From positions 3,190,501 through 3,254,500 of the forward strand of contig NZ_CP040106.1 in the NCBI RefSeq assembly GCF_005281475.1: a stretch of DNA of 64,000 nucleotides, given 5' to 3'. Below, in pieces: positions 8,682 through 17,858 of this stretch (positions within the stretch are counted from its first letter, which is position 1; the number at the start of each line of letters is the position of its first letter). A program made the position numbers and the translations under genes. This stretch comes from Echinicola rosea. Lineage in GTDB: Bacteria; Bacteroidota; Bacteroidia; Cytophagales; Cyclobacteriaceae. A model generated the notes under the pieces. It ran no database searches. It saw only the letters and a list, made by a program, of their open reading frames with translations, and had not been told where the DNA came from.

Positions 8682-9626
8682 TTAAAATAATTCCTTCCTA
8701 TAATGATTAATTGCTTTGATATAGTTCTTGAAAAAAGTGAGTGGTGATGTATGTTTTTTCTGGAGCTTTACCAGCTCATTTATGTTTAAGAGCCCAATTT
8801 CACAAATCAACCTTTTTAATTCCGAATTTCTACATTTCATATTTAGTTTAACCAAGAAATCTTTTTGGCTTTCTTCAAAATCTGAATAGGCGATTAGTTG
8901 AATGATTTTCTTTCTTAGTATTAGATGAGACTCCTTCATTTTAATATTATAACGACTGCTCACACTTTTTGTATGTAATCGTATTTTAGTGAAGGCTTTG
9001 GGATGGTGGAAAAATTCAAATGAATTTTTGAAAAATGATAATTTCAGCCAGAATTCCCAATCTTCTAAATAAGCAGTACCCTCAGTGAATACCACTCCTG
9101 AATCTAAGATATCTTTCTTAAGTAATGGACTACTAATAACGCAAAGGTTTTGCGTTATTAGTGAGTGAACTATATTGAATCCTTTTCCACTTAATTTATG
9201 CATCCAATCTACATTTTTACCTCCATTATCTAAGAATAACTCCCCTGGATTTTTATCCAAGAAATAAAAGGATTTAGTATAACTTATATCCAACGCTGGA
9301 TTTAGTTCTAAATGTTCGACTTGGAGAGATATCTTGTGTTTACTTAAGAGGTCATCACCATCTAAAAATTGTATGTAGTCGCCTGACGAATGTTTTAAAC
9401 CTAAGTTTCTTGCTGAAGATACTCCCTTATTTTTTTGATTCAGATATATAAACCTCTTATCCTGCTGTTTGAATTTTTCAACTATTAGGCGGGTTTCATC
9501 TATTGATCCATCATCAATAATAATCGCTTCCCAATTATAATATGATTGATCAGTTAAATTTTTCAATGTTTCTTCTACCAAATGACCATAATTGTAAACT
9601 GGTATTATAATTGAAACTTTTTTCAT
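8682..9626 (-). CDS. GT2 glycosyltransferase (tandem paralogue 3)
   Basis: A 314-aa family 2 transferase, the most diverged of the three tandem paralogues. It has SIIIPVYNYGHLVEETL, WEAIIIDDGSIDET and FLDGDDL near residue 93. The remainder matches the other two paralogues in layout, including a W-x-F/W-W-L-x-L segment near residue 195 and a basic C-terminus. The promoter-proximal neighbour (9654-10493) ends 27 nt away. The triplication suggests the cluster gained successive sugar-adding steps by duplication. The substrate is unknown. Confidence 0.9.
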   Translation of the reverse strand: MKKVSIIIPVYNYGHLVEETLKNLTDQSYYNWEAIIIDDGSIDETRLIVEKFKQQDKRFIYLNQKNKGVSSARNLGLKHSSGDYIQFLDGDDLLSKHKISLQVEHLELNPALDISYTKSFYFLDKNPGELFLDNGGKNVDWMHKLSGKGFNIVHSLITQNLCVISSPLLKKDILDSGVVFTEGTAYLEDWEFWLKLSFFKNSFEFFHHPKAFTKIRLHTKSVSSRYNIKMKESHLILRKKIIQLIAYSDFEESQKDFLVKLNMKCRNSELKRLICEIGLLNINELVKLQKKHTSPLTFFKNYIKAINHYRKELF

Positions 9627-9653
9627 TTTATAAAGCTCAAAGATTAAGAGGGG

Positions 9654-10493
9654 TTATTTTTCGGCTTGTTTGTATTTGATGGAATATGGCTTTTTTACTT
9701 TTATAAGTTTATAATATTGCTTGAAAAGGAATATGAAAAATGGTTTATTTAAAATATAAGTCTTCCATGTTGAGGAGTTTAAATAAAGTCGGGTTACAGT
9801 CGTTGATAGAAACCGTGACCTGAATGCTCGTTTATATTTTTTAATAAATTCTTTTTTCCCGTCGTAAAAGGTTTTGTTAATGTTTCCATCACTTTTATGG
9901 ATTATGTTGAAGGGGATAACATAACAGGTGAATCCTAGCACATCAGCAATTGTACAAATATCTGCTCCATACATGTGGAACCCGGACAAATCTCTGGATA
10001 ATGCTAAATTCGCACTTTTTTTGAGTAGCATAAAGTTTTCGTCAACCGACATTACTTGTATTGGAGCGTGTTTCTCCGTTAGCTTTTCTCCGTTACCTCT
10101 CGTAAGGTTTACTACTTGATACTTGAGATTTACACCACCAGCATTCCCCAAAACTCCCCATTTAGGATCCTTTTGGTTGATTTCATTTATTTTATCTTCT
10201 AAGACCGGTCTCCTATCATCATGCATAATGATGTCTTGGTGGCAGATGATGATATACCTTCCTTGCGCCTGTTGAAGAAATAAGTTGAGCCCTTTATAGG
10301 CATCTATAGCATTACCGGTAGAATTATCAATGATAAGGTATTCACAATCATCTTCACCAAAGCCTGCTTCAATGCATGAACCTTTCATTTCACTGTATTC
10401 TTGGTGATCAGTGACAAGGGTACAGATTGAAAACTGAAACGGGTATTCTGCTTTTTCCGAAATTACTTTTGATGGCCGCATTGGATTTTCCAT
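9654..10493 (-). CDS. GT2-like glycosyltransferase
   Basis: A 279-aa protein with a GT-A-like core. An N-terminal strand (FQFSICTLVTDHQEY) precedes EYLIIDNSTGNA, and CHQDIIMHDD near residue 90 serves as the acidic metal-binding motif. A later GADICTIADVLG segment is also typical of glycosyltransferase-2-like proteins that recognise large acceptors. It has no signal peptide. It starts 3 nt after the ABC transporter stop, so both are surely co-transcribed. It is less similar to the tandem trio than they are to each other. The exact sugar cannot be assigned. Confidence 0.8.
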   Translation of the reverse strand: MENPMRPSKVISEKAEYPFQFSICTLVTDHQEYSEMKGSCIEAGFGEDDCEYLIIDNSTGNAIDAYKGLNLFLQQAQGRYIIICHQDIIMHDDRRPVLEDKINEINQKDPKWGVLGNAGGVNLKYQVVNLTRGNGEKLTEKHAPIQVMSVDENFMLLKKSANLALSRDLSGFHMYGADICTIADVLGFTCYVIPFNIIHKSDGNINKTFYDGKKEFIKKYKRAFRSRFLSTTVTRLYLNSSTWKTYILNKPFFIFLFKQYYKLIKVKKPYSIKYKQAEK

Positions 10494-10495
10494 AA

Positions 10496-12322
10496 TTACT
10501 CTTCTACTTCACTAAACTGTTGCATATTCACTAATTTGCTGTATAGCCCTTCTTGGGCGATCAGCTGCTGGTGGTTGCCTTGCTCGATGATGCGGCCTTC
10601 TTCGAGGACGACGATGATGTCCGCATTTTGGATGGTGCTCAGCCGGTGGGCGATCACCAGGGACGTACGGTTTTTCATCAGTTTGTTCAGGGCGTCCTGT
10701 ACCAGTTTTTCGGACTCCGTGTCCAAGGCGGAAGTAGCCTCGTCCAAGAGCATGATCGGTGGATTTTTCAGCACTGCCCGGGCGATGCAGATGCGTTGCT
10801 TTTGCCCTCCTGAGAGCTTCAGCCCTCTATCGCCCATGTTGGATTGGTAGCCTTCCTCACTTTGCATGATGAATTCGTGCGCATTGGCGATTCTGGCAGC
10901 GGCTTCCACTTCCTCGGCGGTAGCTTTGGGCGTACCGAAAGCGATGTTGTTAAAGATGGTGTCGTTAAAGAGGATGGACTCTTGGTTGACCATGCCCATC
11001 ATGTTGCGCAGGGAATCCATGGTGACATGGGCGATGTCCGTGCCATCGATCAGCACCTGACCACTGTCCGGTTCGATAAAGCGGGGGATAAGGTCCATCA
11101 TGGTGGATTTTCCGCCTCCAGAAGGGCCTACCAAAGCCACCATCTTCCCTTTTGGAATGGTAAGGTTGATATCCTTCAGTACCGGACGTCCCGGATAGGA
11201 AAAGGATAGGTCTTGGATGTCAATTTTATCGTTGAAATTAGTTATTTCGGTTGCATCCTTTTTGTCCGAAATGGCCGGCTTTTCATCGATCAGGTCCAGC
11301 ACCCTTTCTCCGGCAGCAAGGCCTGAATGGATGGAGCTGAAGGCATTGGTCAGGGCTTTGGCTGGGCGCATTACTTGGCTGAATAAAGCAATGTAAGCGA
11401 TAAAGTCCGAGGCGCTGAGTTCGGACTGGTTGTTGATGATCAACGAGCCACCATAAAGCACGATCCCGGAAACCATGGCCACACCGAGGGTTTCGGAGAC
11501 GGGCGAACTAAGCTGCTGCCTTTTGGCCATCTTTTTGCCCAGTGAAGAATACTTGACATTCTCATCATGGAATTTGTCCTTGATCATTTCGGTGGCGTTA
11601 AAGGCCTTGATGATCTTGATCCCGGAAAGGGCCTCGTCCAGGTAACTGATCATGACACCGTACAAGTGCTGTGCCTGGCTGGCCTGGGCTTTAAGGCGCT
11701 TGACGATCTGTGCAATGACAAACGCCGAAACGGGAATCACCAACAGGGAGAAAATGGTCAGCTTGTAGGATATGGCAAAAAGCATAAAGATATAGGCCAG
11801 CAATTGGAGCGGCTCTTTAAAGATCACCTGTAAGGTGCCTGTCACCGAAAACTGTACCACCTGTACATCAGAGGATATCTTCGAGATGATGTCTCCCTTT
11901 CGTTGGTTGCTGAAGTAACCCACATGCAGGTTCATGACATTGTCAAAGACCTTTTTGCGGAGGTTGAGCAAGGTGTGGATCCGGAGGTTTTCCATCACCA
12001 GCTGGCTGAAATACCGAAACAGGTTGCCCAGTATCACTGATGCGATGATCACCGCACAGACCATCTGCAATGCTCCGAGGGCGCCATATTCTATTTTTAC
12101 CTCATTGGCATAGAAGTTCAGATAGCCAAAGACATCGGTCCAACTTTCAGGTTTCGCCACTGCTGCATCACCGTTGGTGTTGAAGAGCGTGCTCAGCAAG
12201 GGAGCCAACAGTGCCAGGTTCAGCGTATTGAAGATGACTCCCAACAAGGTGAAAATCAAGTAGGGAATGGCAAACTTCTCAATCGGTTTGGCAAACGCCA
12301 ATAATCTTAAATAGGTTTTCAC
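10496..12322 (-). CDS. MsbA-like ABC exporter (fused permease and ATPase)
   Basis: A 608-aa half-transporter. The N-terminal 320 residues hold about six membrane helices of the type-I exporter fold. The C-terminal ATPase has Walker A (GPSGGGKST, near residue 399), the signature LSGGQKQR (near 502), Walker B (IMLLDEATSALD) and the switch His (VIAHRLSTI). Such proteins work as homodimers flipping lipid-linked glycans or lipid A across the inner membrane. Placement in a run of glycosyltransferase genes suggests it exports the lipid-linked product of this cluster, though a general lipid A flippase role is also possible. It is followed at 3 nt by the GT2-like gene. Confidence 0.93.
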   Translation of the reverse strand: MKTYLRLLAFAKPIEKFAIPYLIFTLLGVIFNTLNLALLAPLLSTLFNTNGDAAVAKPESWTDVFGYLNFYANEVKIEYGALGALQMVCAVIIASVILGNLFRYFSQLVMENLRIHTLLNLRKKVFDNVMNLHVGYFSNQRKGDIISKISSDVQVVQFSVTGTLQVIFKEPLQLLAYIFMLFAISYKLTIFSLLVIPVSAFVIAQIVKRLKAQASQAQHLYGVMISYLDEALSGIKIIKAFNATEMIKDKFHDENVKYSSLGKKMAKRQQLSSPVSETLGVAMVSGIVLYGGSLIINNQSELSASDFIAYIALFSQVMRPAKALTNAFSSIHSGLAAGERVLDLIDEKPAISDKKDATEITNFNDKIDIQDLSFSYPGRPVLKDINLTIPKGKMVALVGPSGGGKSTMMDLIPRFIEPDSGQVLIDGTDIAHVTMDSLRNMMGMVNQESILFNDTIFNNIAFGTPKATAEEVEAAARIANAHEFIMQSEEGYQSNMGDRGLKLSGGQKQRICIARAVLKNPPIMLLDEATSALDTESEKLVQDALNKLMKNRTSLVIAHRLSTIQNADIIVVLEEGRIIEQGNHQQLIAQEGLYSKLVNMQQFSEVEE

Positions 12323-12638
12323 GTGTATTTATTCTACGTTTTTTTCGGCTTTTCGCCGGATTCATACAGCTGTACTTTCCTGCAAAGGTACATAATTCTA
12401 GACTAGTCATGAGTATGACTACGCAACCCCGAGTCTTCCCGTCACTGCGAGGAGGAACGACGCGGCAGTCCCCTGTCCAGAAGACGAGATTGCTTCACTC
12501 CGCTGCTCTCCGTTCGCAATGACGTTTTCCTATTTCGTCACTGCGAGGAGGAACGACGTGGCAGTCCCCTGTTTCGAAGACGAGATTGCTTCATTCCGCT
12601 GTCGCTGCGTTCGTATGACGGGTTCCCATTCCAACCTA
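12323..12638. repeat. intergenic region with two tandem CGTCACTGCGAGG-type repeats
   Basis: Two copies of about 85 bp, at 12440-12524 and 12536-12620, both begin CGTCACTGCGAGGAGG and end in TTCG(CA)ATGACG, so their ends are inverted. Each contains AGACGAGATTGCTTCA. The same type recurs in part at 19530-19577 and 51389-51547. No gene is seen here. Confidence 0.7.
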
Positions 12639-13607
12639 CTAACTCTTTACCGTATCAAAAACCTCTTTCTTGATGTCAAACAGGCTTTTTTGTCCTTGAT
12701 GTTTTTGCATGAGCTTTTTCAATTTGGTTTTGGAGTGTGCGATCTCAGGTTGTTTTTTCCTGTAGGCCAAATAGGCCTTGATGATCCACCATTTTCCGAG
12801 CAGTACCCGTGGCATTATTTCCACGAGGATCAGCTGAAAACGCCACTTCCATAGGTCCATTCCATCCAAATGGATGGCTTGTAGGATAAACTTGTTTCTA
12901 TAAAGAACGGGATAGAGCTTCTTTTTGGTATGGTGTTTTTTGGTGGTGGAGGAGACTTCGTGATGGCAGATGGATTGGTGGTCATAATAGCACTTCCAGC
13001 CCATTCGCCAAGCCCTGAAGCTGAGATCCACGTCTTCCACGTAAAAGGGGGAATAGATTTCATCAAAACCTTCCAGTTCGAGCAGTTTTTTACGATCGAT
13101 CAGGGCATTGGCACCGGAAAGGTAGGCGGTGGGCAGCCACTTTTCCGGATCCTTGGAATGGTAGAAATGCGTGGCCTTAAACTTCATTCCCTGGAAGGCC
13201 ATCATCCTGGCGGCATCTTCTGTTTTGCCTTGGCTATTGATGATCTGCCCCATCACACCAAAAGTGTCCGAATGGTCAAAATACCTCCATAACCGGTCAA
13301 AGTAGTCTTTCTCCAAGGCCACATCAGAATTGAGCAACATGACCAGGTCATATTGGGCAGCCTTGATGCCTTGATTGCAGGTATAGGAGAATCCCCTGTT
13401 TTTGGGATTGACCAGTACTTGCACACTGGGAAAATGATTGTCCACAAAGGCTACTGAATCATCATCGGAGGCATCATCCACTACGATTACCTCAGCAGAA
13501 ACTCCTGCTTGCTCAATAGCTTCCAGTGTGGCAGGAAGGTATCTTTCCAGCAGATGCTTTCCGTTATAGTTTGGGATGATGACCGAAATGCTCCTTTTTT
13601 CTGGCAT
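12639..13607 (-). CDS. GT2 glycosyltransferase, rhamnosyltransferase-like
   Basis: A 322-aa family 2 transferase with SVIIPNYNGKHLLERYL at the N-terminus, EVIVVDDASDDDS near residue 42, LLNSDVALE near 95 (DXD-type) and a YVEDVDLSFRAWRMG segment near 190. This last is the ED-D-L-R pattern of WbbL-type rhamnosyltransferases. The C-terminus has a short amphipathic, basic stretch, possibly membrane-associated. It is separated from the ABC exporter by 316 bp of repeats, so it may have its own promoter. It belongs to the same minus-strand surface-glycan cluster. Confidence 0.9.
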   Translation of the reverse strand: MPEKRSISVIIPNYNGKHLLERYLPATLEAIEQAGVSAEVIVVDDASDDDSVAFVDNHFPSVQVLVNPKNRGFSYTCNQGIKAAQYDLVMLLNSDVALEKDYFDRLWRYFDHSDTFGVMGQIINSQGKTEDAARMMAFQGMKFKATHFYHSKDPEKWLPTAYLSGANALIDRKKLLELEGFDEIYSPFYVEDVDLSFRAWRMGWKCYYDHQSICHHEVSSTTKKHHTKKKLYPVLYRNKFILQAIHLDGMDLWKWRFQLILVEIMPRVLLGKWWIIKAYLAYRKKQPEIAHSKTKLKKLMQKHQGQKSLFDIKKEVFDTVKS

Positions 13608-14226
13608 TGTTTTCTGCTTAAATAAGCCGCTAGTGGTAACAGTACGTAAAGGTCAGACAAAATGAGACATCACTTTTCGTTTTTTTACAACCTTTATTCA
13701 CAAAAAGCCAAAGTTAATATTAATTAGAGGAAGAATGGTTAGAGTCAAGGGAAAAGACAGGGCAAACGTATTTTAAAAAAGTGTTCCTATTTGCATTTAT
13801 ATCTGCCGTTCCTCAGGAACTTCCCTTTTTTGTGTAGTCATTTTTGGAGCAGGTGGTCACTTGCACCTTCTATATGACCCTCTGCCAAAGGCGGATGAGG
13901 CGGGATGCTCAGTTGGTTACGTATATTCAGGGTTTGACCTCAACCACGGCAAACGCTTTATATGAGCAGATGGTTGCGAAGGCGTGTACGAGCCAAATCA
14001 ACTCATCATTCTTTCAGCCTATCCAGCCATTCGGGAAGATAGGCTACTGCGGTTTCCAATGTATAAATCGGGAAAAAAAGTGCCAGCGGCACGATGAATT
14101 TAGTAACCTGCGGATTCATCCGCAGGAGCTCAAGCGCTCCTCAACCTCCCGAAGGAGTGCCATCGGCACGGATGATAACTATGCCTACACCAAAATTGTC
14201 TCCATTGTTATAATCCATTAAACACG
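13608..14226. repeat. intergenic region with a degenerate long interspersed repeat
   Basis: Stretches near 13756-13800 and 14027-14215 match 38803-39045: the shared phrases are AGGGCAAACG, GATAGGCTACTGCGGTTTC, TGTATAAATCG and GCACGGATGAT. A hairpin (AGCCTATC with GATAGGCT, 14016-14044) is present. This copy carries about 200 extra bases between the two halves. No convincing gene; the 125-aa frame inside it is repeat sequence. Confidence 0.55.
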
Positions 14227-15291
14227 TTACCGTAAGATGATTTTTAACGGTTGCTCAATGCATTTATATAAAAGAATGGCCGACAGTTGTAGGATTATAA
14301 ACTGCAATCCCAAGTTGGGTATGTGTAGGGACAAATAGTTTTTGAATATTCCCATGTGAATCAAATAGAAAGCAAAGCTACTATTGCCCATTAAGATGAA
14401 AATAGGGGAAGATAACGCATCTCTTAGCCATGTCTTTTCCTGAATAAGCCCCCATAATAGGGGGCATATACCAAATATTGGTAACATAATATTGTTGGTT
14501 ATTATGCCAAGCCAAGAGTTATCACCTGTGGAGTCACCTTTGGACAAAATCGCTAGGCATACCAAGGATAGCAGAATAAACCCAGTTCCAAATTGGGTGA
14601 AATACATAAATGAAGTCCTTGTTTTATTTACAAAGCATTTGGCCAATAACATACCTGCGACAAATTCAGTGATGCGTCCAAAAAAAGTAAAATGGAACAT
14701 GAATTTTACATTCGGTAAAGGCTCAAATGGAAAATCGTATGACAAAATCGTTAATAGTATTCCTGTAAACGTTATGGAACTAATAATCAAAAATACCGAG
14801 TAATTGATAGGCTTTTTGAAGAGAAAATGAGCTATAAAAGGGGCGGAAAGGTAGAATGACTCCTCGACTGTCAATGTCCACGATTGAGCAATTCCTGTAA
14901 AGATAAAGTCATTGAACAGGCCTTTTAGCATTGTTATATTCATGCCTAAAGCCCACCATTGAAAGGTTTTGAGCTCTCCATAATAGGTAAATATTATGGC
15001 ATAGGTACCAAGGGTAAGTAAAAAGTATAATGGATATATCCGAGTGAAGCGTCTCCACAGATAAGTTCGGAAATTGATTTGAGGAGGTGATAAATAATTA
15101 TAAGTTATGATAAACCTACTAAGAACAAAGAAAATCGTTACTCCTATGTGTAGTTCATTTATCGTCTTGATGAGAATGGAGGGATAATTAGTGCCAAAGA
15201 GAGGATTGAAATGGTGAAGAAATACCATCCAAGCCGAAATGGCACGTAGTCCTGTAAGTGCTGGTAAATATGGTTTTGTAGTGCTATCCAA
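14227..15291 (-). CDS. acyltransferase-3 family membrane protein (OafA-like)
   Basis: A 354-aa integral membrane protein of about ten hydrophobic helices. The N-terminus has LTGLRAISAWMVFLHHF, the R-x9-H type motif of acyltransferase family 3 whose His is essential. A second signature, LTVEESFYLSAPF, lies near residue 130. These enzymes O-acetylate or otherwise acylate surface polysaccharides in the inner membrane using cytoplasmic acyl-CoA. Context beside glycosyltransferases and a lipid-glycan exporter supports decoration of the cluster's glycan. It has no periplasmic SGNH domain, so it is the short form. Confidence 0.88.
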   Translation of the reverse strand: MDSTTKPYLPALTGLRAISAWMVFLHHFNPLFGTNYPSILIKTINELHIGVTIFFVLSRFIITYNYLSPPQINFRTYLWRRFTRIYPLYFLLTLGTYAIIFTYYGELKTFQWWALGMNITMLKGLFNDFIFTGIAQSWTLTVEESFYLSAPFIAHFLFKKPINYSVFLIISSITFTGILLTILSYDFPFEPLPNVKFMFHFTFFGRITEFVAGMLLAKCFVNKTRTSFMYFTQFGTGFILLSLVCLAILSKGDSTGDNSWLGIITNNIMLPIFGICPLLWGLIQEKTWLRDALSSPIFILMGNSSFAFYLIHMGIFKNYLSLHIPNLGLQFIILQLSAILLYKCIEQPLKIILR

Positions 15292-15512
15292 AATTAAAAA
15301 AGACCGTGCAAGATAGTAATTTATGGTCAGGTAAATAATATATAGTATTCATAACTATCAGCAATAAACAGCGACAGTGAACGCTAAGAAGGATTTTTAC
15401 TAATTACTGACGTTTTTATACTAATTAATTTTAGTGGTTTGAGGTAAATTTGATCATTGGAAATCCCAAGATGGTTTTCCCGGTAAAATTTCATTGGCCC
15501 AAAATAATTACA

Positions 15513-16586
15513 ATGTTGGACAGTTGTTTTGTGGCATCGATCCAAAGGCGATGTCTGTATAAAAATATTTTCCCCCATCTTTTTTTGCTGATTGGCCTGA
15601 TGGTCTTTGGTCAGGAAACCCTGGCGCAGCAGGACGTTGGACAATGGCGTGAAGCTCCTGCGCCCCTGTACCAAGACCCGATTTATGATGGAGCAGCCGA
15701 TTCAGTAATGATCTGGAACAGACAGGAAGGAGCTTGGTGGATGCTTTATACTGCCCGTCGTGCCAATATACCCACTTCAGGTGTTTCGGCCTATTATGGT
15801 ACCAAAATTGGAATTGCCGAGACCAGAGATCATGGCCAAACTTGGGTGTTCAGGGGCTACCTTGACTTGGAATTTGAGCGAGGTTGGAATACCTTTTGGG
15901 CTCCCGAAGTAATATTTCATGAGGGACAATATCATATGTTTGTCTCCTATATTCAAGGAGCCCGGAACGAATGGGGAGGCGCCAGTCATATCCATCATTT
16001 TACTAGCGAAAACCTTTGGGACTGGGATCATAATGGCCCTTTGACACTTTCTTCTGATAAAATCATCGATGCGACCATCTTTCGAATGGACAGTGGGAAG
16101 TTTAGAATATGGTATAAGGATGATAGCCGTGGCGGGATCACCATGGTCTCAGAGTCCGATGATTTGGTGAGTTGGGAAACCAAGGATATGCCTGCTATCA
16201 GTGGGGATGCTCATGAAGGCCCGAAGGTTTTTCAGTTCCAAGGATATTATTGGATGTTGACCGATGAATGGCAGGGGATGCGTGTGTACCGGTCAAATGA
16301 TTTGAAAAATTGGACCAAACAAGGGCTTGTATTGGATAAGCCATCAGATAGAAAGGATGATACGCCCAGTGGTGCGCATGGGGATGTGTTGGTGTTCGGA
16401 GACACTGCTTATGTGTTTTATTTCACACATCCTGGCAGGTCCAGCCACCTGAAAGCAAAGCCCGGTAATTCTTTCCATCAGAATCATCGCACAACCATTC
16501 AGGTGGCTCCACTGATCTTTGACGGTGAAACCCTAAAGGATGATAGAAGCAGACCGTTTGACTTTTACTTGGAGGATGGTGAGTGA
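15513..16586 (+). CDS. secreted GH43-superfamily glycosidase
   Basis: I start at ATG 15513 because it gives a plausible signal peptide (hydrophobic HLFLLIGLMVFG, cleaved near TLAQQ). A longer frame from 15450 is less likely. The 357-aa protein is a five-bladed propeller of the GH43/GH32/GH130-like kind. Candidate catalytic acids are the Asp in LYQDPIYDG, the Asp in KIIDATIF (pKa modulator) and the Glu in AHEGPKVF (acid). Repeated blade motifs (WWMLYTARR, YHMFVSYIQ) are clear. It is probably a periplasmic exo-arabinosidase or a related exo-enzyme. A TAAATTTG box at 15445-15452 could be a -7 element, but no good -33 partner is seen. Confidence 0.75.
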   Translation: MLDSCFVASIQRRCLYKNIFPHLFLLIGLMVFGQETLAQQDVGQWREAPAPLYQDPIYDGAADSVMIWNRQEGAWWMLYTARRANIPTSGVSAYYGTKIGIAETRDHGQTWVFRGYLDLEFERGWNTFWAPEVIFHEGQYHMFVSYIQGARNEWGGASHIHHFTSENLWDWDHNGPLTLSSDKIIDATIFRMDSGKFRIWYKDDSRGGITMVSESDDLVSWETKDMPAISGDAHEGPKVFQFQGYYWMLTDEWQGMRVYRSNDLKNWTKQGLVLDKPSDRKDDTPSGAHGDVLVFGDTAYVFYFTHPGRSSHLKAKPGNSFHQNHRTTIQVAPLIFDGETLKDDRSRPFDFYLEDGE

Positions 16587-16851
16587 GAAGAAAGTATCAA
16601 GTATCAGGATTTGGGATGGGGCTTAGTAACCGTGGGTTCCTTTCGGCTCCGCTCAAGGATACCCTTCTGCTCTGGTGAGAAATCCATGGGAGATTTTAAA
16701 AATAATTATATCGCAACTCAGGAGATGAAATGCACATTATAAGCTTGAAATCATTAAACTAAAAACATAAACCTATAAACCTGTTGTGTCCTTTCTTCAT
16801 GAACCGCTCAAAATGGCGGTTTGTGGAGTAGGGCAAAAAAAATCTCAGATC

Positions 16852-17838
16852 ATGAGTATTAAAAAGATTCTAAAAATTGGTCTTGCCTGCCTGCTGTACA
16901 GTTCATCTATAGGGTTATTATGGGCGCAGCAAATGATGTTTGCCGATTCCAGCAGGTTGGGCAGGCCTTTTTCCAAGGATCCTCATGTGGTCAAGTTTGA
17001 AGGTCGGTACCTGATGTACTTTTCGGTTCCTCCGGTTCCTGACCAAGCAGGCGGATGGGGAATAGCGATAGCAGAAAGTGATGACTTGATCCATTGGGAG
17101 CGAATAGGAGAAATAGCAGCTACAGAGGAGTATGAAAAAAATGGCTTCTGTGCTCCGGGGGCTTTGGTAAAGGATGGAAAAGTACATTTGTTTTACCAAA
17201 CCTATGGCAATGGTGCCAAGGATGCCATTTGCCATGCCTATTCTACTGACGGGATCCATTTTACCAGAAATGCCACGAACCCGATTTTTGCCCCACATGC
17301 CAATGACTGGAGCAATGGCCGGGCCATTGATGCGGAAGTATATTCCTTTAAAGACCATTATTTTCTGTATTTTGCGACAAGGGATCCCAAGGGAGAAATC
17401 CAGATGCAAGGTGTGGCCAAAGCTGATGCGAATACGGATTTTAGTCGCGAAGACTGGACCTTGGCCAAAGACGCTTCCATCCTCAAGCCAGAACTGGAGT
17501 GGGAAGGAAAGTGTGTGGAAGGTGCTTCCATTATCGAGCGTAAGGGGAAATTGTATATGTTTTATGCCGGCAGTTATAATAATGCTCCCCAGCAGGTAGG
17601 TGTTGCAGTCAGCAAGGATGGTGTGAATTGGAAGCGGGTTTTTGACCGGCCATTTTTAGCCAATGGAAAGCCCGGAGAGTGGAACAGCAGTGAATCTGGC
17701 CACCCTCATATTTTTGATGATAAAGACATAGGAAAGTCATTCCTTTTTTATCAGGGAAATGATGACCAAGGCCATACATGGTGGCTTTCCAATGTCGAAG
17801 TCGGATGGAAAAAAGGAAAACCTTATTTGAAGGAATAG
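16852..17838 (+). CDS. secreted GH43-superfamily glycosidase
   Basis: Start chosen at 16852, which gives a signal peptide (MSIKKILKIGLACLLYSSSI, cleaved after WAQ). The 328-aa protein is a single five-bladed propeller. Acidic positions fit clan GH-F: Asp in FSKDPHVVKF, Asp in RAIDAEVYSF and Glu in CVEGASIIERKG. Blade repeats (YLMYFSV, VHLFYQTYG, LYMFYAGSY) are regular. It is followed 20 nt later by a GH43 lipoprotein, so these genes form one operon. The likely role is trimming of arabinose side chains or arabino-oligosaccharides. Substrate is inferred from the surrounding locus, not from sequence alone. Confidence 0.75.
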   Translation: MSIKKILKIGLACLLYSSSIGLLWAQQMMFADSSRLGRPFSKDPHVVKFEGRYLMYFSVPPVPDQAGGWGIAIAESDDLIHWERIGEIAATEEYEKNGFCAPGALVKDGKVHLFYQTYGNGAKDAICHAYSTDGIHFTRNATNPIFAPHANDWSNGRAIDAEVYSFKDHYFLYFATRDPKGEIQMQGVAKADANTDFSREDWTLAKDASILKPELEWEGKCVEGASIIERKGKLYMFYAGSYNNAPQQVGVAVSKDGVNWKRVFDRPFLANGKPGEWNSSESGHPHIFDDKDIGKSFLFYQGNDDQGHTWWLSNVEVGWKKGKPYLKE

Positions 17839-17858
17839 AAAGCGAAATTTATAGTGAA

